The notes under the pieces are model-generated. The model did no database searches and had not been told where the DNA came from. It saw nothing but the letters and a program-made list of their open reading frames with translations. From Nitrospinota bacterium (lineage in GTDB: Bacteria > Nitrospirota > Thermodesulfovibrionia > Thermodesulfovibrionales > UBA1546): a stretch of DNA of 5,935 nucleotides. Location of the stretch: contig JAHILQ010000268.1 of the NCBI GenBank assembly GCA_018896985.1, positions 1 to 5,935 on the forward strand. Reading direction: 5' to 3'. The translations under genes and the position numbers were made by a program. Below, in pieces: positions 1-4,930 of the stretch; position 1 is the stretch's first letter; the number at the start of each line of letters is the position of its first letter.

Positions 1-83
1 CGATTAATACAAAAGAAGAGGCGAAAGAATACCGCGCCAAAGGCGTTGACGGGATTGCAAGCGACAAGCCTGATGTTTTGTAA
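1..83 (+). CDS. Glycerophosphodiester phosphodiesterase, C-terminal end (partial)
   Basis: Only the last 26 codons are present, entering in frame at base 3 and ending with TAA at 81-83. The peptide begins INTKEEAKEYRAKGVDGIAS and ends DKPDVL. This matches the C-terminal signature of the GDPD/UgpQ family, where an 'N(T/D)...E-x(n)-GVDGI-x-(S/T)D-(K/R)P' strand-helix-strand closes the TIM barrel. Family members hydrolyse glycerophosphodiesters to glycerol-3-phosphate and an alcohol. The catalytic His and metal-binding Glu/Asp residues lie upstream of the window, so activity cannot be judged. The next gene has its own promoter starting 3 nt after this stop, so this gene is probably the end of a separate unit. 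The assignment rests on a short but characteristic tail. Confidence 0.8.
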   Translation, partial: INTKEEAKEYRAKGVDGIASDKPDVL

Positions 84-85
84 TC

Positions 86-114
86 TTGACACAATGCCTT
101 AAACCCGCTATTGT
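86..114 (+). promoter_or_regulatory. Sigma70-type promoter for the 59-aa ORF and ribL-like gene
   Basis: A perfect -35 box TTGACA (86-91) is followed after exactly 17 nt by TATTGT (109-114), which matches 4 of 6 bases of the -10 consensus. Transcription would start near base 121, leaving a leader of about 22 nt before the ATG at 143 that carries the ribosome binding site. The -35 box begins 2 nt after the stop codon of the upstream phosphodiesterase. Confidence 0.7.
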
Positions 115-130
115 AAAATCATAAGTATAA

Positions 131-137
131 AAGGAGG
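131..137 (+). promoter_or_regulatory. Strong Shine-Dalgarno site of the 59-aa ORF
   Basis: AAGGAGG lies 5 nt before the ATG at 143. This near-perfect anti-16S match is the main evidence that the short frame is translated. The downstream ribL-like gene has no comparable site. Confidence 0.75.
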
Positions 138-142
138 CGCTC

Positions 143-322
143 ATGAAAATAGAACTTGAAGGCACACTGATAAAGATGACACCTGAAAACGACAGGGAGA
201 AAAATGAACTCAACCAGCTCTGGGTAATCCTCATAGACTGCGTTAAAGAGAACAAAAAACTTGTTCCTGTGGGGCAGTACCTTCCCGGAATGAAAGAAGT
301 GGCTACGTTTAATATCGAATAG
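143..322 (+). CDS. Small conserved-looking protein of unknown function (59 aa)
   Basis: The frame runs from ATG at 143 to TAG at 320-322, giving 59 residues. It has a textbook Shine-Dalgarno site 5 nt upstream and a consensus promoter further up, so it is very likely expressed. I do not recognise the family. The protein starts MKIELEGTLIKMTPENDREK, continues with a hydrophobic stretch LWVILIDC around residues 26-33, and ends with VPVGQYLPGMKEVATFNIE. The single hydrophobic patch is short and flanked by charge, so a small soluble alpha/beta domain is likelier than a membrane peptide. There is one Cys (33), no CxxC pair, no signal peptide and no obvious DNA-binding helix. The gene ends 25 nt before the ribL-like gene on the same strand with no terminator between them, so the two are probably co-transcribed. 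Function is not assigned. Confidence 0.7.
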   Translation: MKIELEGTLIKMTPENDREKNELNQLWVILIDCVKENKKLVPVGQYLPGMKEVATFNIE

Positions 323-347
323 CGCCAATTAAAGCCGTTACATATTT

Positions 348-794
348 ATGGGAAAAAAACGAGTTGTATGCGCAGGGACTTTTGACCACTTCCATCTCGG
401 GCATGCCGATTTTCTTAAGCAGGCAAGGGCTCTGGGAGACGAACTTATCGTCATTGTTGCTCGCGATGAGAATGTGAGGCGCATAAAGAACATACTTCCT
501 GAGCATAATGAAAATGAGCGCAGGGAGAGCGTCGAAAAAACAGATATTCCGGATAAGGTCACACTCGGATATACGGATAAAGATATCTTTAAAATCTTGG
601 AGGATCTGAAACCGGATATCATCGCCCTCGGTTATGACCAGAGGGTATCAGAGGATAAGTTAAAGGAAAGACTTCCCAAGTGCAAGATAGTCCGCCTAAA
701 ACCATTCAAGCCTGATAAATACAAGTCGTCATATTACAGGGCAAAGACAAGATTTAAAAGGGCTCGCCCGCCTAAGGCGGGCGAGCCCTTTTAA
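348..794 (+). CDS. RibL-like (archaeal-type FAD synthase family) cytidylyltransferase-fold protein
   Basis: This 148-residue protein belongs to the HxGH nucleotidyltransferase superfamily. The N-terminus (RVVCAGTFDHFHLGHADFL, residues 5-23) carries the GTFD strand and H16-L-G-H19 motif that binds the nucleotide triphosphate. 'GDELIVIVARDE' (30-41) and 'LKPDIIALGYDQ' (87-98) match the core of archaeal RibL, the CTP/ATP:FMN transferase that makes FAD. A 'SSYYR' stretch at 127-131 sits where relatives have the nucleotide-binding Ser/Thr loop. Substrate is uncertain: glycerol-3-phosphate cytidylyltransferase (TagD) and HldE-C share the fold, and the gene upstream is a phosphodiesterase that releases glycerol-3-phosphate. 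The ATG at 348 is chosen because MGKKRVV aligns with the family start, although no good Shine-Dalgarno precedes it. The last 11 residues (RARPPKAGEPF, from residue 138) are encoded by the terminator hairpin and are probably not a conserved part of the domain. Confidence 0.75.
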   Translation: MGKKRVVCAGTFDHFHLGHADFLKQARALGDELIVIVARDENVRRIKNILPEHNENERRESVEKTDIPDKVTLGYTDKDIFKILEDLKPDIIALGYDQRVSEDKLKERLPKCKIVRLKPFKPDKYKSSYYRAKTRFKRARPPKAGEPF

Positions 795-795
795 A
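753..795. terminator. Bidirectional intrinsic terminator overlapping the ribL-like 3' end
   Basis: This is a perfect 20-bp inverted repeat: the left arm is 753-772, the 3-nt loop TAA is 773-775, and the right arm is 776-795. The core is GGGCTCGCCCGCC paired with GGCGGGCGAGCCC, with AAAA before and TTTT after, so it can terminate on either strand. It sits between convergent genes, the ribL-like gene (+) and atpE (-, ending at 813). Unusually, it lies almost entirely inside the ribL-like reading frame, whose TAA stop (792-794) is at the foot of the right arm. A 14-nt AT palindrome, AAACTAATTAGTTT (793-806), follows directly. Confidence 0.85.
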
Positions 796-812
796 CTAAT
801 TAGTTTTCTTTT

Positions 813-1157
813 TTAGAATAAGAGTTTCTGGTTAATCAGTAGACTCAATGCTATAAGCAGTGCATAGATTGCCAGAGACTCTATCATTGCGATACCGATG
901 ATAAGGGTTGTTGTAATCTTACCCGTTACCCCTGGATTTCTTGCCACTCCTTCACATGCCTTGCTCAGACCAACGCCCATCCCGATTCCTGTCCCGAGGG
1001 CAGCAAGACCTATTGCAAGTCCTGCTCCCAATGCAGCCAGTGCCTTGACAGAAGAATCTCCAGATGCTACAGCCTTTGCCTCTTCTGCGAGTGCAAACGG
1101 GGCAAGCATGCAGATGAGTGCAAATGTCATCACTATTACTGCAATGTTTTTCTTCAT
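813..1157 (-). CDS. atpE: F0F1 ATP synthase subunit c
   Basis: This 114-residue proteolipid forms the rotating c-ring of the ATP synthase in the inner membrane. Residues 1-24 look like a cleavable signal peptide (MKKN, hydrophobic core, FALA then EE). The mature hairpin follows, with helix 1 rich in glycine (GTGIGMGVG, 55-63), the polar loop V-A-R73-N-P75, and helix 2 with the ion-binding carboxylate E93 in 'AMIESLAIYALLIAL'. Sodium-coupled rings combine a helix-1 Gln with the Glu-Ser of helix 2. Here Glu-Ser is present but the Gln position is Met60, so proton coupling is inferred. The ATG at 1157 is chosen because AGGAGG lies 8 nt upstream. An in-frame TTG at 1181 would add 8 residues but would place the Shine-Dalgarno inside the gene. 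It lies 32 nt after atpB in the same operon, and the converging hairpin at 753-795 terminates it. Confidence 0.96.
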   Translation of the reverse strand: MKKNIAVIVMTFALICMLAPFALAEEAKAVASGDSSVKALAALGAGLAIGLAALGTGIGMGVGLSKACEGVARNPGVTGKITTTLIIGIAMIESLAIYALLIALSLLINQKLLF

Positions 1158-1165
1158 TATCTGTT

Positions 1166-1171
1166 CCTCCT
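1166..1171 (-). promoter_or_regulatory. Shine-Dalgarno site that fixes the atpE start
   Basis: AGGAGG on the minus strand, 8 nt upstream of the ATG at 1157. It falls inside the longer TTG-initiated frame and so argues for the shorter 114-aa product beginning MKKN. Confidence 0.75.
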
Positions 1172-1189
1172 TTCTTTTCAAAATCGTAT

Positions 1190-1885
1190 TTAATGTCCTT
1201 CTTCTACAGCGCCGGCAAGGTACAGAGAGGTAAGAAGGACAAAGACATATGCCTGAAGAAGACTCACAAGGGTGCCGAGGGCAAGTATGAAAAATGGTAT
1301 GAACAACGGGACAAGCATTGCAAGAATAACGAGGATAATGTGCTTTGCCACCATGTTGCCGAAAAGTCTGACAGATAGTGTAACTGGCCTTACGAGATGG
1401 CCGATGAGTTCAATAAAAAACATGAATATCATCAAAGGCAGGGCGTAGAAAGACCTGATCGGACCCAGAAAGTGGTTTATGTATTTGATCCCATGAACCT
1501 TTACGCCATAAAACTGATAGAGAAGGAAAACCGGCACGGCCATAGATGCGGTCGTGTTTATATTGCTTGTAGGGGATGCAAAACCAGGAACAAGGCCCAT
1601 AAGGTTGCAGAGAAGTATGAACAGGAAAAGTGTGCCTAACAGCGGGAAGAATGTCTTTCCCCAGCGATGGCCTATATTCTCCTCTGAAAGTTTCAGGAAC
1701 GTCTCAACAACAGACTCCATGACATTTTGAACCCCTGTCGGCACCATGCGCATGGAACGCCTTACTACGAGCGCAACAGTTATAAGGATTCCTGATGCAA
1801 GGATTGCATAAGTGACATTATGAGGAATCTTATTGGGATCAATAATCGCATCCATTAAAAGCACTTCTTGCATGCCAGCTGCCAT
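1190..1885 (-). CDS. atpB: F0F1 ATP synthase subunit a
   Basis: This 231-residue polytopic membrane protein forms the stator half-channels facing the c-ring. The family signature is clear: 'LSVRLFGNM' (170-178) contains the essential arginine R173, equivalent to E. coli R210, and 'QAYVFVLLTSLYL' (211-223) carries the conserved Gln and aromatic residues of the last helix. Other family marks are 'NLMGLVPGFASPT' (94-106) and 'FIELIGHLVRPVTLS' (157-171). Hydrophobic helices lie at roughly 25-42, 79-100, 115-126, 147-165, 178-200 and 203-224. The ATG at 1885 is chosen over an in-frame ATG at 1909 because AGGAGG sits 7 nt before it. It is followed by atpE. No atpI or b/delta/alpha/gamma/beta/epsilon genes flank it, so the F1 genes must lie elsewhere, a split seen in several Gram-negative phyla. 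Confidence 0.96.
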   Translation of the reverse strand: MAAGMQEVLLMDAIIDPNKIPHNVTYAILASGILITVALVVRRSMRMVPTGVQNVMESVVETFLKLSEENIGHRWGKTFFPLLGTLFLFILLCNLMGLVPGFASPTSNINTTASMAVPVFLLYQFYGVKVHGIKYINHFLGPIRSFYALPLMIFMFFIELIGHLVRPVTLSVRLFGNMVAKHIILVILAMLVPLFIPFFILALGTLVSLLQAYVFVLLTSLYLAGAVEEGH

Positions 1886-1892
1886 AAAAGAG

Positions 1893-1898
1893 CCTCCT
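1893..1898 (-). promoter_or_regulatory. Shine-Dalgarno site that fixes the atpB start
   Basis: AGGAGG on the minus strand, 7 nt upstream of the ATG at 1885. It lies within the longer frame that would start at 1909, favouring the 231-aa product. Confidence 0.75.
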
Positions 1899-1932
1899 TT
1901 ACGAGTCATAGACTACGGGGGAAATCGTTGCT

Positions 1933-1961
1933 ATCTTAATTAAAATTCAATTCAAAGTCAA
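1933..1961 (-). promoter_or_regulatory. Sigma70-type promoter of atpBE
   Basis: On the minus strand, TTGACT (1961-1956, 5 of 6 to consensus) is followed after 17 nt by TAAGAT (1938-1933, 4 of 6). The spacer is AT-rich. Initiation is expected near 1926, giving an untranslated leader of about 40 nt that includes the atpB Shine-Dalgarno. It lies in the 116-nt gap after prmC. I see no GC-rich terminator hairpin there, so some read-through from prmC is possible. Confidence 0.65.
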
Positions 1962-2001
1962 GGATTTAGTAAGCTATTTGTTATATAAAAAATTTATGAA
2001 T

Positions 2002-2922
2002 CTATAATGCACGTACCGCAACAATCCTCTCTATGCCTGCATAGTCTTTAATCACAGAGATATTACAGAAACCGTTCTGCATGGCAATCACTGACACTTC
2101 CTCTGCCTGTCCTTCTCCGATTTCAAGAAAGATAACTCCACTTATCATCAGGTATCTGCGCGCCTCTGAAAGTATCGTCCTGTAATAGCTGAGCCCGTCC
2201 TCGCCTCCATCAAGTGCATTCCTCGGCTCCCACTTGTTTATTTCAGGCTGAAGATTCAGTATGTCACCGCTTCTGATATAAGGAGGGTTTGAGACAATCA
2301 CATCAAAAGTGACGAGTGACGAGTGACGAGTGACAAGTTGCTTTATTGGTTCGAATAACGAGCCTTTAAGAAACACTACATTCCTGATACCATTCAGCTC
2401 TGCATTCTCCTTCGCATACCTTATTGCACCTTTTGATATGTCAGTCCCGTACACATCGGCATCTGTAAAGCGCTTTGCTATTGCAAGCGCAAGGCACCCG
2501 CTTCCTGTGCAGAGGTCAAGAATCTTGAGTCTTGAGTTTTGAGTTTTGAGTTTTGAGACTTCAATCCCTATTTTATTCCTAACTCTTAACTCATAACTCA
2601 TAACTCTTTTTATTGTTTCTTCCACAAGAAGCTCCGTCTCAGGCCTCGGAATAAGGACGCCCTGCCCAACCTTTATCTTCAAGCCATGAAACTCTACAAA
2701 ACCAAGGATATACTGAAGCGGCTCTCTTTTAGCCCTGCGCCTTAGAATCTCTCCGATATCTTTTATATTTTTTTTTGTGACGGCTGGATTGTCCCTGTAA
2801 AGAACTGTCCTGTCTGTTTTGAGCGCATGAGTCAGTATTATCTCTGATTCCTTATGCGCATCCTCAATGCCGAATCCTTTCAAAGATTCTGTTACTTCTT
2901 TTATCTTATCCAATGCATTCAA
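2002..2922 (-). CDS. prmC: Peptide chain release factor N5-glutamine methyltransferase
   Basis: PrmC (HemK) uses S-adenosylmethionine to methylate the Gln of the GGQ motif in release factors, and its substrate gene prfA lies just upstream. Residues 1-90 form the helical substrate-binding domain, ending in 'QYILGFVEFHG' and 'VLIPRPETELLVE' (89-101). The Rossmann methyltransferase domain has SAM motif I 'ILDLCTGSG' (134-142), acidic D161 at the end of strand 2, and the catalytic N-P-P-Y at 212-215. At 306 residues it is longer than E. coli PrmC (277). From remembered alignment, the excess is mostly about 20 residues between 107 and 133 and about 8 between 195 and 205, exactly where heptanucleotide repeats occur. 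The start is TTG at 2922: an in-frame stop lies 12 nt upstream (2934-2932), no other Met occurs before residue 108, and AGTAGG sits 4 nt before it. It begins 14 nt after prfA. Confidence 0.95.
   Translation of the reverse strand: MNALDKIKEVTESLKGFGIEDAHKESEIILTHALKTDRTVLYRDNPAVTKKNIKDIGEILRRRAKREPLQYILGFVEFHGLKIKVGQGVLIPRPETELLVEETIKRVMSYELRVRNKIGIEVSKLKTQNSRLKILDLCTGSGCLALAIAKRFTDADVYGTDISKGAIRYAKENAELNGIRNVVFLKGSLFEPIKQLVTRHSSLVTFDVIVSNPPYIRSGDILNLQPEINKWEPRNALDGGEDGLSYYRTILSEARRYLMISGVIFLEIGEGQAEEVSVIAMQNGFCNISVIKDYAGIERIVAVRAL
2307..2338. repeat. Heptanucleotide array A (GAGTGAC) inside prmC
   Basis: On the plus strand there are three exact GAGTGAC units (2314-2334), preceded by AAGTGAC (2307-2313) and followed by AAGT. 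It encodes PrmC residues of about 195-205 (QLVTRHSSLVT) in the loop just before the strand leading to NPPY. All seven codon phases of the coding-strand unit (GTCACTC) are stop-free, so any multiple of three units preserves the frame. Confidence 0.9.
2523..2557. repeat. Heptanucleotide array B (TTTTGAG/TCTTGAG) inside prmC
   Basis: On the plus strand there are two TCTTGAG units and then three TTTTGAG units, five consecutive heptamers in all. It encodes PrmC residues of about 122-133 (VSKLKTQNSRLK), directly before the SAM-binding strand 'ILDL'. The coding-strand unit CTCAAAA is stop-free in every phase. Confidence 0.9.
2580..2607. repeat. Heptanucleotide array C (TAACTCA/TAACTCT) inside prmC
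   Basis: On the plus strand there are four units: TAACTCT, TAACTCA, TAACTCA, TAACTCT. It encodes PrmC residues 106-114 (RVMSYELRV). It is opposite in orientation to array B (23 bp away), so units pair at 6 of 7 bases and could form an imperfect hairpin. The two outer units differ from the inner ones at exactly the bases where an in-frame TGA would otherwise arise. Confidence 0.9.
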
Positions 2923-2926
2923 TATG

Positions 2927-2932
2927 CCTACT
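2927..2932 (-). promoter_or_regulatory. Weak Shine-Dalgarno supporting the TTG start of prmC
   Basis: AGTAGG on the minus strand (5 of 6 to AGGAGG), 4 nt before TTG at 2922, in the 14-nt gap after prfA. The short spacing plus a TTG codon suggests low initiation, probably aided by ribosomes finishing prfA. Confidence 0.45.
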
Positions 2933-2936
2933 TAAT

Positions 2937-4001
2937 TTACAGTTCCTTCAGCTTCTCCGCCTGATAGTGGGCAATAAGGTTGTCTATTATCTCATCAATA
3001 TTGCCTTCAAGAACGCTCTCCAGCCTGTGAAGAGTCAGTCCTATCCTGTGGTCAGTTACCCTGTTCTGCGGAAAATTGTATGTCCGTATCCTCTCGCTCC
3101 TGTCGCCTGTGCCAACCTGAGTCTTTCTGTCAGCGGCGCGTTCTTTATCTTTTTTCTCTATCTCACGTTCAAGAAGCCTTGAACGCAAAACCTTCATTGC
3201 CTTTCCCCTGTTCTTTAACTGAGACCTCTCATCCTGACACTGCACAACAAGTCCTGTAGGCACATGGGTAATCCTCACTGCCGAATAGGTCGTGTTTACG
3301 CTCTGCCCTCCTGCGCCTGATGAGCAGAATGTATCAATCCTGAGATCCTTTTCTTCTATCTTTATATCAACATCTTCAGCCTCAGGCAAAACCGCAACTG
3401 TCGCTGCTGATGTGTGAATCCTTCCGGATCCCTCGGTTACCGGCACCCTCTGCACTCTGTGAACCCCGCTTTCATATTTCAGCCTGCTGTATGCGCCCTT
3501 CCCTGTGATATTAGCAATTATCTCCTTTAACCCGCCGAGGCCTGTCGGGCTGGAATCAATTACCTCTACCTTCCATCTCCTCGTCTCAGCGTATTTAGAG
3601 TACATCCTGAAAAGGTTTGCTGCGAAAAGAGACGCCTCTTCTCCGCCTGTGCCTGCCCGTATCTCAAGTATTACGCTTTTTTCATCCCTCGGGTCTTTCG
3701 GCAGAAGCATTGTCTTTAGGTCTTCTTCTATCTTAGGCTTTTTCTCTTTCAGTTCATTAAGCTCTGCCTGCGCAAGCTCCCTCATTTCGTTATCGCTGCC
3801 TTTAAGAATTTCTTCCGCTCCTTCCATATCCGTCAAAAGTTTTTTGTACTCACGGATCTTTTCAACAAGCGGCTGAAGGTCGGACTGCTCCTTCGAGTAT
3901 TTTTGATACTCCTGCGGCACAGACAGTACCTTCGGGTCTATCATCTCGACTGTCAGTTTCTCGTATCTGTCTTCTATTGTCTGGAGTTTTTCAAGCAGCA
4001 T
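2937..4001 (-). CDS. prfA: Peptide chain release factor 1
   Basis: RF1 recognises UAA and UAG stop codons and triggers peptide release on the ribosome. The 354-residue length is normal for the family. Residues 1-100 form the charged helical domain 1. The codon-reading tripeptide of the P-x-T type is P187-V-T189 within 'HRVQRVPVTEGSGRIHTS', which marks it as RF1 rather than RF2 (SPF type). The peptidyl-transferase motif G231-G-Q233 lies in 'SSGAGGQSVNTTYSAVRITH'. The C-terminal region 'RIRTYNFPQNRVTDHRIGLT' (305-324) is also typical. Q233 is the expected methylation site for the adjacent prmC product. The ATG at 4001 overlaps the end of the DUF1385 gene by 11 nt, and GAGG lies 6 nt before it, so translation is probably coupled. 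No in-frame oddities were seen. Confidence 0.98.
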   Translation of the reverse strand: MLLEKLQTIEDRYEKLTVEMIDPKVLSVPQEYQKYSKEQSDLQPLVEKIREYKKLLTDMEGAEEILKGSDNEMRELAQAELNELKEKKPKIEEDLKTMLLPKDPRDEKSVILEIRAGTGGEEASLFAANLFRMYSKYAETRRWKVEVIDSSPTGLGGLKEIIANITGKGAYSRLKYESGVHRVQRVPVTEGSGRIHTSAATVAVLPEAEDVDIKIEEKDLRIDTFCSSGAGGQSVNTTYSAVRITHVPTGLVVQCQDERSQLKNRGKAMKVLRSRLLEREIEKKDKERAADRKTQVGTGDRSERIRTYNFPQNRVTDHRIGLTLHRLESVLEGNIDEIIDNLIAHYQAEKLKEL

Positions 4002-4869
4002 TTTCAGCCTCTAATTTAAGAACCTCTTTTAACGCTGTGATAGCAACCTCTATCTGCCTATCATCAGGGTCATGGGCTGTGAGCCTCTGCAGAAGAAGCC
4101 CCGGCATAATCATGAGGTTTATAATCGGATTGTCTTTCATCCTTGCAGAAAGCTTCAGAATCTCATAGGAAAGCCCTGCTACTACCGGAATAAGAATAAG
4201 CCTTGAGAGGAACTTATAAATAAAAACCCACGACTGCGGGATGAAAGAAAATACGAAAATGCTTGTTACCATAACTATTAGAAGAAAACTCGTGCCGCAT
4301 CTTGGGTGATGAGGGCTGAAAGGCTTTACATTCTCCACATTAAGTTCTTTGCCATTCTCGTATGCATGTATTACCTTGTGCTCAGCGCCGTGATACTCAA
4401 ATATCCTCCTCATCTCCTTCCAGAGTCCAATTGCCATGACATAAAGCAAAAATATAAGAACTCTTATTATCCCGTCAATGAGGTTAAATAAAAACGAATT
4501 CTCGGAAACAGAAGCAATCACAATACCGATAAGTTTCGTTGCATACAGCGGAAGCAGTACAAAAAGCGCAATCCCTATTATAAAGGCAAAGCCCATTGTC
4601 AGGGTGATAGTGAAAGGGCTCATCGGTTTTTCATCTTCATTGTATGCCTTGCTTGCAGAGAACTCTATTGCCTTCACTCCAAGGAAAAGAGCGTGGAATA
4701 ATGCCGCAACTCCTCTGAGCATCGGAACCTTCAGCAGCTTCGGAAGTTCAGACAGCCCTTCTCTTTTCACATGAATATCCCCCTTCATGTCCCTCACAGC
4801 CACTGTCCAGCCTTTTGGGGACTTCATCATCACTCCCTCAATCACTGCCTGTCCGCCTATGTTTTTCAT
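3991..4869 (-). CDS. DUF1385 (YqhQ-like) membrane protein
   Basis: This 292-residue integral membrane protein belongs to the DUF1385 family (B. subtilis YqhQ), whose biochemical role I cannot state from sequence. Family hallmarks are all present: 'GGQAVIEGVMMK' (5-16), 'EYHGAEHKVIHAYE' (158-171), 'SPHHPRCGTSFLL' (185-197), 'YEILKLSAR' (235-243) and 'PGLLLQRLT' (256-264). Hydrophobic segments lie at roughly 86-118, 131-150, 195-212 and 217-234. The conserved His, Glu and Cys residues between the second and third segments suggest metal or ligand binding, but that is inference. Its stop overlaps the prfA start by 11 nt. Presence next to rpmE and prfA is a recurrent bacterial arrangement. The ATG at 4869 is the only start that retains the GGQAVIEG N-terminus. 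The nearest purine-rich site, AGGG, is 12 nt away, so initiation may be weak. Confidence 0.93.
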   Translation of the reverse strand: MKNIGGQAVIEGVMMKSPKGWTVAVRDMKGDIHVKREGLSELPKLLKVPMLRGVAALFHALFLGVKAIEFSASKAYNEDEKPMSPFTITLTMGFAFIIGIALFVLLPLYATKLIGIVIASVSENSFLFNLIDGIIRVLIFLLYVMAIGLWKEMRRIFEYHGAEHKVIHAYENGKELNVENVKPFSPHHPRCGTSFLLIVMVTSIFVFSFIPQSWVFIYKFLSRLILIPVVAGLSYEILKLSARMKDNPIINLMIMPGLLLQRLTAHDPDDRQIEVAITALKEVLKLEAENAA

Positions 4870-4903
4870 TTTCTTATCTTTCCCTCTTTCGTATTTATGT
4901 TGA

Positions 4904-4930
4904 AAAATACAAACTGGATATTCCGGTCAA
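4904..4930 (-). promoter_or_regulatory. Possible promoter of the DUF1385-prfA-prmC operon
   Basis: On the minus strand, TTGACC (4930-4925, 5 of 6) is followed after 15 nt by TATTTT (4909-4904, 4 of 6). The spacing is 2 nt short of optimal, so this is only a candidate. It is listed because a terminator separates rpmE from this operon, so a promoter is expected in this spacer. The -35 box lies within the mosaic repeat copy at 4914-4963. Confidence 0.3.

Noticed and set aside
4..255. Antisense open frame opposite the phosphodiesterase end and the 59-aa gene
   Set aside because: It has no Shine-Dalgarno or promoter, its composition is unconvincing, and it covers two sense genes plus their promoter, so it is a shadow frame. 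The other antisense frames over ribL-like, atpE, atpB, prfA and DUF1385 were dropped for the same reason.
793..806. AT-rich palindrome AAACTAATTAGTTT as an operator
   Set aside because: It lies between two convergent stop codons directly after the terminator, where a repressor site would have no promoter to act on. It is recorded only as part of the terminator region.
1962..2001. Terminator after prmC
   Set aside because: The segment is AT-rich with a run of T on the minus strand but has no GC stem before it, so it was not called.
2307..2607. Possible CRISPR array or frameshift scar in prmC
   Set aside because: The repeat units are 7 nt without spacers, which rules out CRISPR. The frame stays open from start to stop with all PrmC motifs in order, so there is no frameshift or pseudogene.
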